37,211 nt of DNA from Nostoc sp. RI_552. GTDB taxonomy: Bacteria; Cyanobacteriota; Cyanobacteriia; Cyanobacteriales; Nostocaceae. The DNA lies in assembly GCA_016124525.1 (NCBI GenBank), contig WGNO01000077.1:1-37211 (forward strand), written 5' to 3'. The notes beneath the pieces are model-generated. The model saw only the letters and a program-made list of their open reading frames with translations. It did no database searches and was not told the DNA's origin. Position numbers and translations under genes: made by a program. Of this stretch, positions 8,305 to 17,787 are shown one piece after another. Each line of letters begins with the position of its first letter. Positions within the stretch are counted from its first letter, which is position 1.

Positions 8305-9231
8305 TCAAAGTTGTTTTTGATGTTTGTAATTAGCAACAGCTACCCTGAGATTACCTTTATGTTCTGCGAGCAAGCGATGGGCTGGGTCTTTTTCTAAACC
8401 AGTCCAGTGCATCACCAACGCTAACTTTACCCATTTTCCACTACGTTCTAGCAAAAAACCAGCAGCTTCGCGACTTAAACCCGTCAAATCTTCCAATATC
8501 CGTAAAGCGCGATCGCGTAACTTTTGATTAGTTACTGCCACATCCACCATCCGATTGCCGTAAACTTTGCCCAGCTTGACCATTACCCCAGTAGACAGGA
8601 TATTTAAAGCTAACTTTGTAGCTGTACCAGCTTTTAAACGCGTTGAACCAGCGATAATTTCTGGGCCAGTTAATAAGCGAATATCAACATCAGCATCAAA
8701 ACCCATTTGTTCTGTAGGTACACAAGCAATAAAAATAGTTTTAGCACCCCGTTGACGAGCAGCGTTAAGGGCTCCATGAACAAAAGGGGTTGTCCCACCC
8801 GCAGTAATACCAACTACCACATCTAATTGAGTAATCTGTCGTTGAACAATGGCCGCTTCACCATCTTCACTACGGTCTTCTAAATCTTCGGAACTGCGTA
8901 CCAAAGCACCGGCACCACCGGCAATAATTCCTTGAACCAAATCTGGGGAGGTGCAAAAAGTAGGTGGACATTCAGCAGCATCTAACACTCCCAGCCTGCC
9001 ACTTGTCCCCGCCCCGACATAAAATAAACGTCCTCCCTGGCCCAAACGTTCTGCGGTCAAATCAATGGCTTGAGCTAACTGAAGTTGAGCCACCGCCACC
9101 GCAGCCACTGCTTTTTCGTCTTCGCGATTAAACAAATCCACTAACTCAAGGGAACTAAGTTGGTCTAAGTTCAGACTATGCGGATTTACCTGCTCAGTTA
9201 AAAGATAGCCGCGTTCCTGGAAATTTGCCAT
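8305..9231 (-). CDS. murQ: N-acetylmuramic acid 6-phosphate etherase
   Basis: About 308 residues, close to the usual length of MurQ (about 300). The enzyme cleaves the lactyl ether of MurNAc-6-phosphate to give GlcNAc-6-phosphate and D-lactate in peptidoglycan recycling. The SIS sugar-phosphate fold is evident from YVGAGTSGRLGVLDAAECPP (which includes the catalytic Glu) near residues 73-92, followed by GIIAGG and VVVGITAGGTTPFV. TGPEIIAGSTRLKAGTATK and a C-terminal helical domain complete the family pattern. I prefer the ATG at 9231 (MANFQERGYLLTEQ matches the family start); the in-frame ATG at 9240 would add three residues. Neither has a well-spaced Shine-Dalgarno. Confidence 0.93.
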   Translation of the reverse strand: MANFQERGYLLTEQVNPHSLNLDQLSSLELVDLFNREDEKAVAAVAVAQLQLAQAIDLTAERLGQGGRLFYVGAGTSGRLGVLDAAECPPTFCTSPDLVQGIIAGGAGALVRSSEDLEDRSEDGEAAIVQRQITQLDVVVGITAGGTTPFVHGALNAARQRGAKTIFIACVPTEQMGFDADVDIRLLTGPEIIAGSTRLKAGTATKLALNILSTGVMVKLGKVYGNRMVDVAVTNQKLRDRALRILEDLTGLSREAAGFLLERSGKWVKLALVMHWTGLEKDPAHRLLAEHKGNLRVAVANYKHQKQL

Positions 9232-9322
9232 ACTCCACATCTTAAATCAATAAGTTTCATCAACTACCTACACTCAATACTATAGAAATCTTTCTTCCCC
9301 CTCTCCCCATTACCCCTTCAGT

Positions 9323-9757
9323 TCACAACAATCCTTCTAATTTACGACGAATTTTTTCTAGTTCAGAATCAGACATTTCTGGTGCCGCCGATGGCACATC
9401 CTCAGAACGGTAGCTATACTCATTATCTTCTTGAGTTTTAACTTCCCAGTCAGTTTGCTGCACGTTAATTTCTGGAGGCAAAAGTAAATTGCCGTTAGCA
9501 GGAATAATTTCCCATTCATAACCAGCACTTTCACAAAACTCCTTAATTTCCTCAGCATCAAGCATTTCCACTGTTGGGGTAGGAAAATCCTGAGCTTCTA
9601 GTAACAAGGCAAAACGAAGAGCATCATCCTCTGACTCAAACATCAAAATTTTATTGCGTACAGATCCTGACTCGGAGGACGAAGCATCCCCCACCCGAAT
9701 TGAATGAATACCCTCATTCTCCGTATGAGCGTTGAAAATTAATACAAATACACGCAT
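9323..9757 (-). CDS. DUF3110 domain protein
   Basis: From the ATG at 9757 the product is 144 residues and starts MRVFVLIFNAHTENEGIHSI, the typical opening of DUF3110. An in-frame ATG at 9769 would add four residues. The folded domain covers about residues 1-90 (KILMFESEDDALRFALLLEAQ, TVEMLDAEEIKEFCESAGYE). The rest is an acidic, probably disordered tail ending in a short basic helix, SELEKIRRKLEGLL. The family is largely restricted to cyanobacteria and plastid-bearing organisms and has no established activity. The gene lies 91 bp upstream of murQ on the same strand. Co-transcription is possible but not indicated by function. Confidence 0.85.
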   Translation of the reverse strand: MRVFVLIFNAHTENEGIHSIRVGDASSSESGSVRNKILMFESEDDALRFALLLEAQDFPTPTVEMLDAEEIKEFCESAGYEWEIIPANGNLLLPPEINVQQTDWEVKTQEDNEYSYRSEDVPSAAPEMSDSELEKIRRKLEGLL

Positions 9758-10002
9758 TGGCGTAATCATCTGTCCTTTTGTTATGCGATCTACCTATATT
9801 ATTAAAATTTTGGCTGTGCATCTAAAGAATGCCAGCTAGAACTTTCAATATTTCAAGAGTAAACAGGAGAAAATCACAGTCAATTGTCTAAATAATTGCA
9901 TATCCCCAAATCTGAAATAGGTTTGTATCCTGGAATAAGTATGCATATTCCTCAGTTAGTTCTGGTAGTCAGCGAACTATAGCCAGTCATCAACACAACC
10001 AC

Positions 10003-13000
10003 ATGACTAAATCTCCCCAACAAAATCATCATTCTCATTCCCCCGGCTGTAAGGGTTTCTGGTTACTGGTGTTGAATCGAAGTGGAATTGCCCTAAGCGG
10101 ACTTGTGTTATTAGGAATGGTCGGCGGTATTTGGCGCTTGTGGAGTTTTGTCAAAACAGAATTAACGCCACTAGCCGCCAGCAGTATTACCAATACACTC
10201 AACCGCCCAGTCAACTTGGGAAAAGTTACAGGTTTTTCATTGACAAAAGTACAATTTGGTGAATCAAGCATTCCAGCAACACCCACAGATCCAGATCGGG
10301 CAAAAATTGATGCCGTAGAAGTTGGTTTTGACCCATTGCAATTAATTTTTCAGCGTCAACTCAAGCTAGATGTGACCTTGGTTAATCCAGATATTTATGT
10401 TGAACAAGATAATCAAGGACGCTGGATTAATACTAAAATAGACCCGCCTGGTCAAGGAAAACTAATTGCCATTGATTTAGACAAACTACGGTTTCGTAAT
10501 GCCAAGCTGGCATTGCTACCCCAACCCCACCATGAAAAAGTATTATTTCCTTCATCCACCACCCCTGTAACATTTTCACAAATCCACGGTACAGCACAAC
10601 TGCTACAACAAAACCAACTGATTCAGTTTCAAGTCAAAGGTGAAACCGATAGTGGGGGTAATGTTGCTATTCAAGGACAAGTGATTCCCCAAACATTAGC
10701 AGCCAAATTACAACTGCGATCGCAAGACTTATTAGCTGCTCAAATTACCCGTCTGATTAAGTTACCCTTCAATTTACAGAAGGGTAAAGTTAATGGCGAC
10801 GTGGAAATTCAACTTGCACCAAAACAAGCTCCCCTATTATTTGGCGCTGCTGACCTACAAGGGGTAACACTGCAAATTCCCAAGGTACCCAAAGCTTTTC
10901 TCAATACCCAAGGGCAAATTCGCTTCCAAGGGCAAGAAATACAGTTAAATAATCTTGCCACTAATTATGCCAAAATTCCCCTCATAGGTACAGGCATCAT
11001 TAACACAGTAACCGGCTATAAATTAGCAGGGCGTGTAAATTCTGTCAGTGCAGCCAATGTCCAAGCAAGTCTCAATATCAACCTACCAGTACCAGTAACA
11101 GGAGAGTTACAAGCTAACTGGCAAATGCTCGGCCCCATGACCAAGCCAGTGCTTTCAGGTTCAGTTGCCAGTATCAAAACTGCCAAAATTGATAAAATTG
11201 ATTTTAATAACATCAGTGGTAAATTTGAATTTACTCCTCATACTCATCTAATTACCTTCAGAGATATTCAAGGCAAAGCCGCAGTTGGTGGAGAAATCAC
11301 GGGTGTTGGTGAAATCAACCTAGGCAACACCCCGCAAATAAACTTTAATCTAGCAGCTAAAAAGATTTCCGGCGATGCCATCGCTAAGATTTATCAAAAA
11401 AGCCTCCCCCTACAATTGGGGACTGTTTCTGGCACTGCTCAATTGACTGGTACCGCCAATAATGTACAAACCGTGGTGCAATGGCAAGCCCCTGAAGCCA
11501 CATATCCCGGTGTAGGTGAAACTGTCATCGCCCCAGACCGGAACCTCACCTTTCGTAAAGTGGCATTGAATATCGGCGGTGGTATGGTGCGAGGTTCTGG
11601 TAATTTTGCTCAAGGGCGTTGGGGAGCCGTTGCCCAAGCCTCTGGTGTAAAGTTAACAAGTTTTGTAGACCAAAATCAACTGCAAAATATTTCTTTAGTA
11701 GGGGCAGAATTCAATGGTAATCTGACCCTAGAGGGTAGGGCAGAACCTTTTCAAATTGCCAGCATTCGCACTGACCATGCGAAGGTGAATATTGGTGGTG
11801 GCACAGTAGCACTATCTCGTATCCAGTTGCAAGACAAAAACTTTTCAGTTCAACTCCTGGCCAATGGTGTCAGGCTACAGCAACTATTAAAAGTATCCCC
11901 CCCGGCTTTGGCTGGTTCTTTGGCGGGTAAATTTCAAATAGCAGGCAATACAGAAAATTTCCGACTCAACACTTTACGCGCTATGGGGGAGGCGCGGCTT
12001 AACTTGCCGGGGGGAACTGTGAGGGCTTCTAATATTCAATTAGCTAACGGTTTATATCAGGCACAATTACAAACTAATAATTTACCTTTACAACAGTTAG
12101 TAACAGCACCACCACAATTGCATGGAAGTTTGACTGGTCAATTAAATATCACCGGTTCTGTAGAATCATTTCGTCCAGAAACTATCCAAGCTACTGGTCA
12201 AGGAGAGTTGAATGGTTCCGGGGGAAGGATTACAGCCTCTAATATCAAATTGGCTCATGGTCGCTATCAGGCTGTAGTAGATGCTTCAGAGGTGAAATTA
12301 AATCGGTTCAATCAGCAGTTACAAGGTGATTTGGCTGGTGATTTGCAAGTAGCTGGCATTTTCGGCTCTGGAAAATTAGCTGATGTGCGAGCTACTGGAC
12401 AAGTACAATTGTCCAAAGGTATCCCTGGTATTCAGGGCCCGTTAACTGCCGCACTAACTTGGACTGGTGAAAAGCTCGCTATTGAAAAAGCCCTAGCCAA
12501 GGGCTTAAGTCTCAGTGGTGACATATTAACTAATTCTAATCAGGCTGGTATACCGGAAATTACTCAGTTAAATCTCAACCTACGAGCAAAAAATTACAAT
12601 CTGCAACAGTTACCCATCAATCTGCCAAATTATTTAGCTATGGCAGGAAATGTAGACTTTGACGGGAAAATCACTGGTAGTTTGCCTTCGCCCAACTTGA
12701 GAGGAAACATTGGCTTACGAGAGTTGGTGGTACAAAATATTGCATTTGAACCTTTGTTAACTGGAAAAATCCAGTCCGCAACAGGCCAAGGTTTAAATTT
12801 AGATTTGAGAGGTAATGGCGATTGGATTGCCTTAAATCTGGATGGACAAAATCGCCCCCAATCATTTCTAGTCAAGCGCCAAGAAGCATTAGCTACAGGT
12901 GAAACACAAGGAAATGATTTAGCCCTCAAAGTGACTAATTTTCCTTTACAAATCTTAAATTTGACTTTGCCACCGCTTCCAGGTCTAGGTAGCGGTACTG

Positions 13001-15477
13001 TGGGTGGGCTATTAACTGGGAATTTGCAAGTCAATCAAAAAACATTAGCCACCACAGGAAATTTAGCGATCGCATCTCCAAAAATTGGCCGCATTGCAGG
13101 GGATCATTTAGCGGTTGAATTCCGCTACCGTAATGGTAAAGCCACAGTTACCAGCAGCGAATTTCTTAAAGACAACAGTCGTTATGCCTTTAGTGGTAAT
13201 GTTGGTCAAACTTCACAAGGGCAACAAATCCAAGGTAAATTTAATGTCAATCAGGGCAATATCCAAGATGTGCTCACAATAGCACAGATACTTGAATTAC
13301 GAAATTTGCAAGGCGGCGCAGCAGAACCCAACTATGGCAGTGCAAAGGATCTCACAACTCAATCTCGCGGATTACCTGAAGAATCTTTATTCACTCAACT
13401 CAAACGCTTTTATGAAATTGATGCACTGCAAGCTGCACAAGAACAAAAACGCCGGGAGTCTAATCCCATTCCAGATTTGGCAGACGTACAAGGCACTTTT
13501 AACGGCGAAATTGCTGTAGATACAGCTACAGCCCAAGGCTTATCAGTAGAATTTGATTTGAACAGTGAAAACTTTACCTGGGGTAGACCAACAGAAACCA
13601 ATGGTTTTTATAAGGCTAATAATATAATTGCCAATGGCAAGTTTGCAAATGGAACTTTGCAACTACGACCATTAAGAATTGCCCTAGACAATGGCGGTCT
13701 CGCCTTCGTAGGTAATATTGGCGGTGATGACCAATCTGGTCAGTTACAGGTGAACAATTTTCCCGTACAGTTACTCAATAACTTCGTCAACCTACCAGTT
13801 GGTATCTCAGGCAGTCTCAATGGTACAGCCGCCATAGCCGGTAGTATTGCCAATCCCCAAAGCACAGGAGAATTGCAAATTACACAAGGAGAATTGAATC
13901 AGCAGCCAGTTGAGTCAGCCATAGCCAGTTTCAGTTACGCCAATGGACGCTTAAACTTTGGCAGCACCATCTCATTTGTAGAAACCCAGCCAGTGAATAT
14001 TACAGGTAGTATCCCCTATCAGTTACCTTTTGCTTCCGTCGCTCCAGACAGTGATCAAATTAATTTAGATATCAAAGTAAAAAATGAGGGATTAGCTATC
14101 TTAAATCTGCTCACCAATCAGGTGGCCTTTGAGAACGGTGAAGGAGAAGTAGATATTGAAGTGCGTGGAACAACAAAAGAACCAGTGGTAAATGGCATTG
14201 CCACTGTTAATAATGCCACTTTCGCCGCCCAGGTTCTACCAGAAAAAATAGCAGGTGTTACAGGCAAAGTACTCTTTAATTTTGACCGCATTTTAGTAGA
14301 AAAACTGGAAGGTCAATTTAGCCGAGGTAATGTAATCGCATCTGGAGAAATTCCTATTTTTAACAACACACAAAGCCATTCTGACAATCCCCTCACTGTT
14401 AACGCAGATCAACTAGCTTTAAATCTCAAAGGCTTGTACCAAGGAGGCGCTAGTGGCAATTTACAAATTATCGGTTCAGCCCTAAATCCAGAAATTGGCG
14501 GTAAGGTCAATTTATTCGATGGTCAAGTTTTACTCGCAAATGCAGCTAACTCACAACCACCCGCTAATAGTAGTACTGGCTTTTCATTATCAAAAACCAA
14601 CAAGCAGACTCAACCCAATGGCGAAAATACATTAGCAAACCTGAGTCAAAGTTTAGCTAAATTCAACAATTTAGATATAGAACTGGGTAAAAACGTACAA
14701 ATTAATAATCCACCTATTCTTAGCTTTCAAGCTACAGGTAACCTCAGAGTTAATGGCTCATTTGTGGAACCAATACCCCAAGGTACTATCACATTAGAGC
14801 AAGGTGGGGTGAATTTGTTTACTACCAAGTTTAACCTTGCCCGTGGTTACAAAAATACAGCTACCTTTAGACCAAACCAACCCCGGGACCCGGAATTAGA
14901 TATTCGGTTGGTGGCCAAGGTACTAGACTTAGTTCAAACTAGTGATTTCACAAGGGGAAATACAGTAGGGTTAGCAGCTTTAGAAAATGTTCAAGTTGAA
15001 GCCAATGTCCAAGGTTTTGCCAGTCAACTCAATGAATCATTGGAACTGAGAAGCAGTCCATCCCGCTCAAAAACTGAAATTGTCGCTTTATTGGGGGGTG
15101 GCTTTGTGGGTAGACAGGAAGGTGGAGATAGCACTTTGGGTTTGATTAACATTGCAGGTTCAGCCGTATTCAGCAACTTTCAATCAGCTTTTAATGAGAT
15201 TGGTACGGCAGTAGGGTTAAGCGAACTGCGTATATTTCCCACCATTGTTTCTAATAACCCAGAATCAATCAGGAGCAATTCTACTTTAGAATTAGCTGCT
15301 GAAGCAGGAATTGATGTTTCTGCCAAAGTTTCTGTTTCCAGTATCAAAATTTTGACAACCAATGACCCATTTCAGTGGGGTATAAATTACCGCATTAATG
15401 AAGAAGTTCGTCTGCGTGGTTCCACAAATTTAGAAAATGATAATCGTGTTTCCATCGAGTATCAACGGCGATTTTGA
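10003..15477 (+). CDS. tamB: TamB-like inter-membrane transport / translocation-and-assembly protein (DUF490)
   Basis: At 1824 residues it is much longer than E. coli TamB (about 1260) but in the range I expect for cyanobacteria. A single N-terminal membrane anchor (about 18-50) is followed by a very long periplasmic region of repeated beta-strands, expected to form a hydrophobic groove spanning to the outer membrane. Three related units of about 71 residues are visible around residues 598-830, marked by GGTVALS (599), GGTVRAS (670) and GGRITAS (740). The C-terminal 400 or so residues form the TamB domain and end in NRVSIEYQRRF, the family's aromatic C-terminus. Known relatives help assemble outer-membrane proteins or carry phospholipids between membranes. 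No Omp85 partner gene is adjacent. Confidence 0.92.
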   Translation: MTKSPQQNHHSHSPGCKGFWLLVLNRSGIALSGLVLLGMVGGIWRLWSFVKTELTPLAASSITNTLNRPVNLGKVTGFSLTKVQFGESSIPATPTDPDRAKIDAVEVGFDPLQLIFQRQLKLDVTLVNPDIYVEQDNQGRWINTKIDPPGQGKLIAIDLDKLRFRNAKLALLPQPHHEKVLFPSSTTPVTFSQIHGTAQLLQQNQLIQFQVKGETDSGGNVAIQGQVIPQTLAAKLQLRSQDLLAAQITRLIKLPFNLQKGKVNGDVEIQLAPKQAPLLFGAADLQGVTLQIPKVPKAFLNTQGQIRFQGQEIQLNNLATNYAKIPLIGTGIINTVTGYKLAGRVNSVSAANVQASLNINLPVPVTGELQANWQMLGPMTKPVLSGSVASIKTAKIDKIDFNNISGKFEFTPHTHLITFRDIQGKAAVGGEITGVGEINLGNTPQINFNLAAKKISGDAIAKIYQKSLPLQLGTVSGTAQLTGTANNVQTVVQWQAPEATYPGVGETVIAPDRNLTFRKVALNIGGGMVRGSGNFAQGRWGAVAQASGVKLTSFVDQNQLQNISLVGAEFNGNLTLEGRAEPFQIASIRTDHAKVNIGGGTVALSRIQLQDKNFSVQLLANGVRLQQLLKVSPPALAGSLAGKFQIAGNTENFRLNTLRAMGEARLNLPGGTVRASNIQLANGLYQAQLQTNNLPLQQLVTAPPQLHGSLTGQLNITGSVESFRPETIQATGQGELNGSGGRITASNIKLAHGRYQAVVDASEVKLNRFNQQLQGDLAGDLQVAGIFGSGKLADVRATGQVQLSKGIPGIQGPLTAALTWTGEKLAIEKALAKGLSLSGDILTNSNQAGIPEITQLNLNLRAKNYNLQQLPINLPNYLAMAGNVDFDGKITGSLPSPNLRGNIGLRELVVQNIAFEPLLTGKIQSATGQGLNLDLRGNGDWIALNLDGQNRPQSFLVKRQEALATGETQGNDLALKVTNFPLQILNLTLPPLPGLGSGTVGGLLTGNLQVNQKTLATTGNLAIASPKIGRIAGDHLAVEFRYRNGKATVTSSEFLKDNSRYAFSGNVGQTSQGQQIQGKFNVNQGNIQDVLTIAQILELRNLQGGAAEPNYGSAKDLTTQSRGLPEESLFTQLKRFYEIDALQAAQEQKRRESNPIPDLADVQGTFNGEIAVDTATAQGLSVEFDLNSENFTWGRPTETNGFYKANNIIANGKFANGTLQLRPLRIALDNGGLAFVGNIGGDDQSGQLQVNNFPVQLLNNFVNLPVGISGSLNGTAAIAGSIANPQSTGELQITQGELNQQPVESAIASFSYANGRLNFGSTISFVETQPVNITGSIPYQLPFASVAPDSDQINLDIKVKNEGLAILNLLTNQVAFENGEGEVDIEVRGTTKEPVVNGIATVNNATFAAQVLPEKIAGVTGKVLFNFDRILVEKLEGQFSRGNVIASGEIPIFNNTQSHSDNPLTVNADQLALNLKGLYQGGASGNLQIIGSALNPEIGGKVNLFDGQVLLANAANSQPPANSSTGFSLSKTNKQTQPNGENTLANLSQSLAKFNNLDIELGKNVQINNPPILSFQATGNLRVNGSFVEPIPQGTITLEQGGVNLFTTKFNLARGYKNTATFRPNQPRDPELDIRLVAKVLDLVQTSDFTRGNTVGLAALENVQVEANVQGFASQLNESLELRSSPSRSKTEIVALLGGGFVGRQEGGDSTLGLINIAGSAVFSNFQSAFNEIGTAVGLSELRIFPTIVSNNPESIRSNSTLELAAEAGIDVSAKVSVSSIKILTTNDPFQWGINYRINEEVRLRGSTNLENDNRVSIEYQRRF

Positions 15478-15812
15478 ATGACTTCCACCTACTGGCGTGG
15501 GTGAATCCAATCAAAATTATTGACTTACTTTCTGACCCTAGCTTATTCATGCAACACTTTAGTTGACAAAATCAAGAGCGCGAACAGTAAACTTCTAGAA
15601 CTCAAAACCTACCACACTTGCGGATGATAAAAACTGCTTGGAAAAAAAGTATCAGAAATTTAAAGTAATTGGTGTTAATTTATACTATTTATAATTTTGA
15701 TAGTGGTTATACTCATTTTTAGGTTCTACCTGGGAATTATGAAGTGGCTTTGCCACTTCATTTTTATGGCTGATCCATAAGAAATTACTGGATTCTTTGG
15801 ACAAAATGTCCA
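15478..15812. other. Intergenic interval between convergent tamB and the Rieske gene
   Basis: 335 bp with no recognisable open frame. It contains the strong hairpin at 15741-15764. Nothing else was seen. Confidence 0.5.
15741..15764 (+). terminator. Hairpin terminator, plus strand
   Basis: GAAGTGGC (15741-15748), loop TTT, GCCACTTC (15752-15759), then ATTTTTAT. The T run favours plus-strand termination, presumably of tamB, although it lies 264 bp beyond the stop. The stem could also stop the convergent Rieske transcript. Confidence 0.7.
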
Positions 15813-16898
15813 TCAATCATTAGATTTCGGATCCTCCCACTTTTCCCGGACTGCTTTCGTCTCTATATTTTGCAATCGCGCTAACTGCCAAGTTTTCAAC
15901 ATCAGGGGTTTTTGTCTCTCCAGATGGTTAACAAACTGGATAATTGATTTATCTGCCTTGATGGGAGTTTTCAAATCTAACTGAATTGTTTGAAAAATCT
16001 TCATGTCATCCCAAATAAAATGTGTACCCACAACTTTAGTTAGCCACAGCAGCACTCGACTATACAACCAACCTAAAATTCCTGGACGTTTCTTAATCAT
16101 CAGAATTACTTGACCTTCGGATTTTCCCCCTGGCAAAAGGCGCAGGGCAAACATAACGTGAACATGGAAGAACTCAGTCCCAATTGTGACTATGTTAGTG
16201 CTACCGTACCAATAGCAAATACTGTGGGTGATATTTTTGCACAAAAAACGAATCAGTTGAAAAAAAAATGAATTTACACTGTTAGGTTTAATATTCTTGA
16301 AGACAATAGCATTCTGATTTATTTCTTGTTTTTCAAAATCAATTGCTGATGAGACTTGGTGAACTGTATTAAAATGTTGAGCATCGATAGGATTAATCAT
16401 CACCACATTAGGGTGACAGTTCAGCAAAAAATAGTCACCCAAACTAGTATCACATTCCTTCTCTTCTAATTCCAAAACAAAAGGTAGGGGTTGTTTGGGT
16501 ACTTCTCCTGTCCAAACCCAAATCATGCCATACTTTTCAGCAGTAGGCCAAGTTTTTAATTTAATGGAAATGGGTTCATTTAAACATGGAACATTAACAC
16601 AGAATCCTTGGTCATCAAACTGCCAATGATGGAAAAAACAACGCAGTTCGTTACCCTGAACTTTGCCTTCAGCCAGGTGAGCGCCCATATGCGGACAGTA
16701 GGCATCAACGATAACTGCTACTTTATTCTTACCACGATAAATAGCTAATTCTCTGCCTAAAACCGTGACAGACTTTACCTCTTTGATTCCCAGCTTTTGT
16801 GATGGTAGCACCCAATACCATCCCTCCACAAAACGTTCAGGATTATTAAAAATTCTGGGTTTACTGGTTAAACTAAAATTTTGTGAATTAGCATTCAT
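15813..16898 (-). CDS. Rieske [2Fe-2S] non-haem iron oxygenase
   Basis: A 361-residue protein with the two-part layout of ring-hydroxylating oxygenases. The Rieske cluster ligands are C68-P-H70 and C87-x2-H90 inside a domain spanning about residues 25-130. The catalytic domain shows the mononuclear iron motif D172-x2-H175-x4-H180 (NPIDAQHFNTVHQ), also with N169 in front. The substrate is not predictable. Cyanobacterial relatives act on pigments, sterol-like or aromatic compounds. No dedicated reductase gene is adjacent, so a general ferredoxin is a likely electron donor. A 15-bp palindrome sits 9 bp before the start codon at 16908-16922 and may regulate the gene. Confidence 0.88.
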   Translation of the reverse strand: MNANSQNFSLTSKPRIFNNPERFVEGWYWVLPSQKLGIKEVKSVTVLGRELAIYRGKNKVAVIVDAYCPHMGAHLAEGKVQGNELRCFFHHWQFDDQGFCVNVPCLNEPISIKLKTWPTAEKYGMIWVWTGEVPKQPLPFVLELEEKECDTSLGDYFLLNCHPNVVMINPIDAQHFNTVHQVSSAIDFEKQEINQNAIVFKNIKPNSVNSFFFQLIRFLCKNITHSICYWYGSTNIVTIGTEFFHVHVMFALRLLPGGKSEGQVILMIKKRPGILGWLYSRVLLWLTKVVGTHFIWDDMKIFQTIQLDLKTPIKADKSIIQFVNHLERQKPLMLKTWQLARLQNIETKAVREKWEDPKSND

Positions 16899-16907
16899 TT
16901 TCAGAAT

Positions 16908-16922
16908 TTCACTTAAAGTGAA
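16908..16922. promoter_or_regulatory. 15-bp palindrome just upstream of the Rieske gene start
   Basis: TTCACTT-A-AAGTGAA is perfectly symmetrical, with 7-bp arms around one base, and ends 9 bp before the ATG. In mRNA it would fold over the ribosome-binding region. As DNA it has the form of an operator. A near-identical palindrome lies at 17089-17103. Confidence 0.45.
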
Positions 16923-17088
16923 GCGGTTAATCTAGAAGTAACATGATCATCTGCAAAAAACAGTTACTTTAAGTACTAGGAAAAATAGCTGCACCAATAA
17001 TTATTAATGACCATACATCTTAAAAGAACATGAATGCAAAAAAATTAGCCCGCGTCAGCGAGCTATCACAATTGTCGGACTGTAAAAA

Positions 17089-17103
17089 TTCACTTCAAGT
17101 GAA
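17089..17103. promoter_or_regulatory. Second copy of the 15-bp palindrome, overlapping the BON gene stop
   Basis: TTCACTT-C-AAGTGAA overlaps the last codons and TGA stop (17097-17095) of the BON gene. The arms are identical to those at 16908-16922, so both copies flank the interval between the two genes. It could be a paired operator or a mobile-repeat core. Confidence 0.4.
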
Positions 17104-17787
17104 AAATTCTTGTTCTTCCAAGTAACGAATAGCTAATCCATCAACTACCTTAACCACACCTTTGGTATAGCTAGCTGTGTTATGTGCTGCTCTCCACGCT
17201 GACCAATTAGGAACAAAGCCTGTGAGGGTGACTCTGCCATTTTCTACTACAACGTTGACATCCTCGGCTTCTACAAATGTATTACGCTCCAAAGCATTTT
17301 CAATGCTTCTGGCAATTTCTTCATCTTCCGGTATTTTGGTAGGTACTACTGCTAGTTCATTGATAATATCAATTACCCCAGTAATTCCATAAGCTATGTC
17401 TTCAACTTGAAATTTCTTCCAATAAGCGTCTACTATTCCTCGCAAAGTGAGCAAACCACCGACAACGCTAACATCAATTTTGTTCGCATCAATATCGGAG
17501 TCCCAAGTCAAAGCATTTGCTACATTTGATGCAATTTCTTCATCTATGGGGACAGCTGTTGTGGAAGGATACTGGACTTGTAAGTGATTAATTACCTCAG
17601 TTATTCCTTTTATTTCTCTAGTATCTTCTTCCACTATGGTTTTAGCTCGATAGCTAGGTACTGTTCCCCGCAAAGTAACTTTAGCATCATTAACAGTCAC
17701 ACCAATATTTGCTGAATTCACACGGTCATCCCAGTGAAGTTTATCGATAATTTTTGTTTGGAGTTCTTCGTCTGCCGCTACACTCAT
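17095..17787 (-). CDS. Triple BON-domain protein (OsmY-like)
   Basis: 230 residues consisting of three successive BON domains at about residues 5-75, 80-150 and 153-225. Each has the pattern of a helix, then a V-x-V-x-G-x-V-T/L-L-x-G strand pair (VTVNDAKVTLRGTVPSY, VSVVGGLLTLRGIVD, VVVENGRVTLTGFVP) and a second helix ending in a GV-x-x-V-x-N/D-x-L strand. BON domains bind phospholipid or other hydrophobic surfaces, and OsmY-type proteins are linked to osmotic and envelope stress. No clear signal peptide is present with this start (MSVAADEELQ), so the location is uncertain. The product shares strand with the Rieske gene, 196 bp away. Confidence 0.88.
   Translation of the reverse strand: MSVAADEELQTKIIDKLHWDDRVNSANIGVTVNDAKVTLRGTVPSYRAKTIVEEDTREIKGITEVINHLQVQYPSTTAVPIDEEIASNVANALTWDSDIDANKIDVSVVGGLLTLRGIVDAYWKKFQVEDIAYGITGVIDIINELAVVPTKIPEDEEIARSIENALERNTFVEAEDVNVVVENGRVTLTGFVPNWSAWRAAHNTASYTKGVVKVVDGLAIRYLEEQEFFT

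Noticed and set aside
12630..13034. 134-codon frame antisense to tamB
   Set aside because: The plus strand carries the clear TamB frame. The antisense product has no motif or ribosome site.
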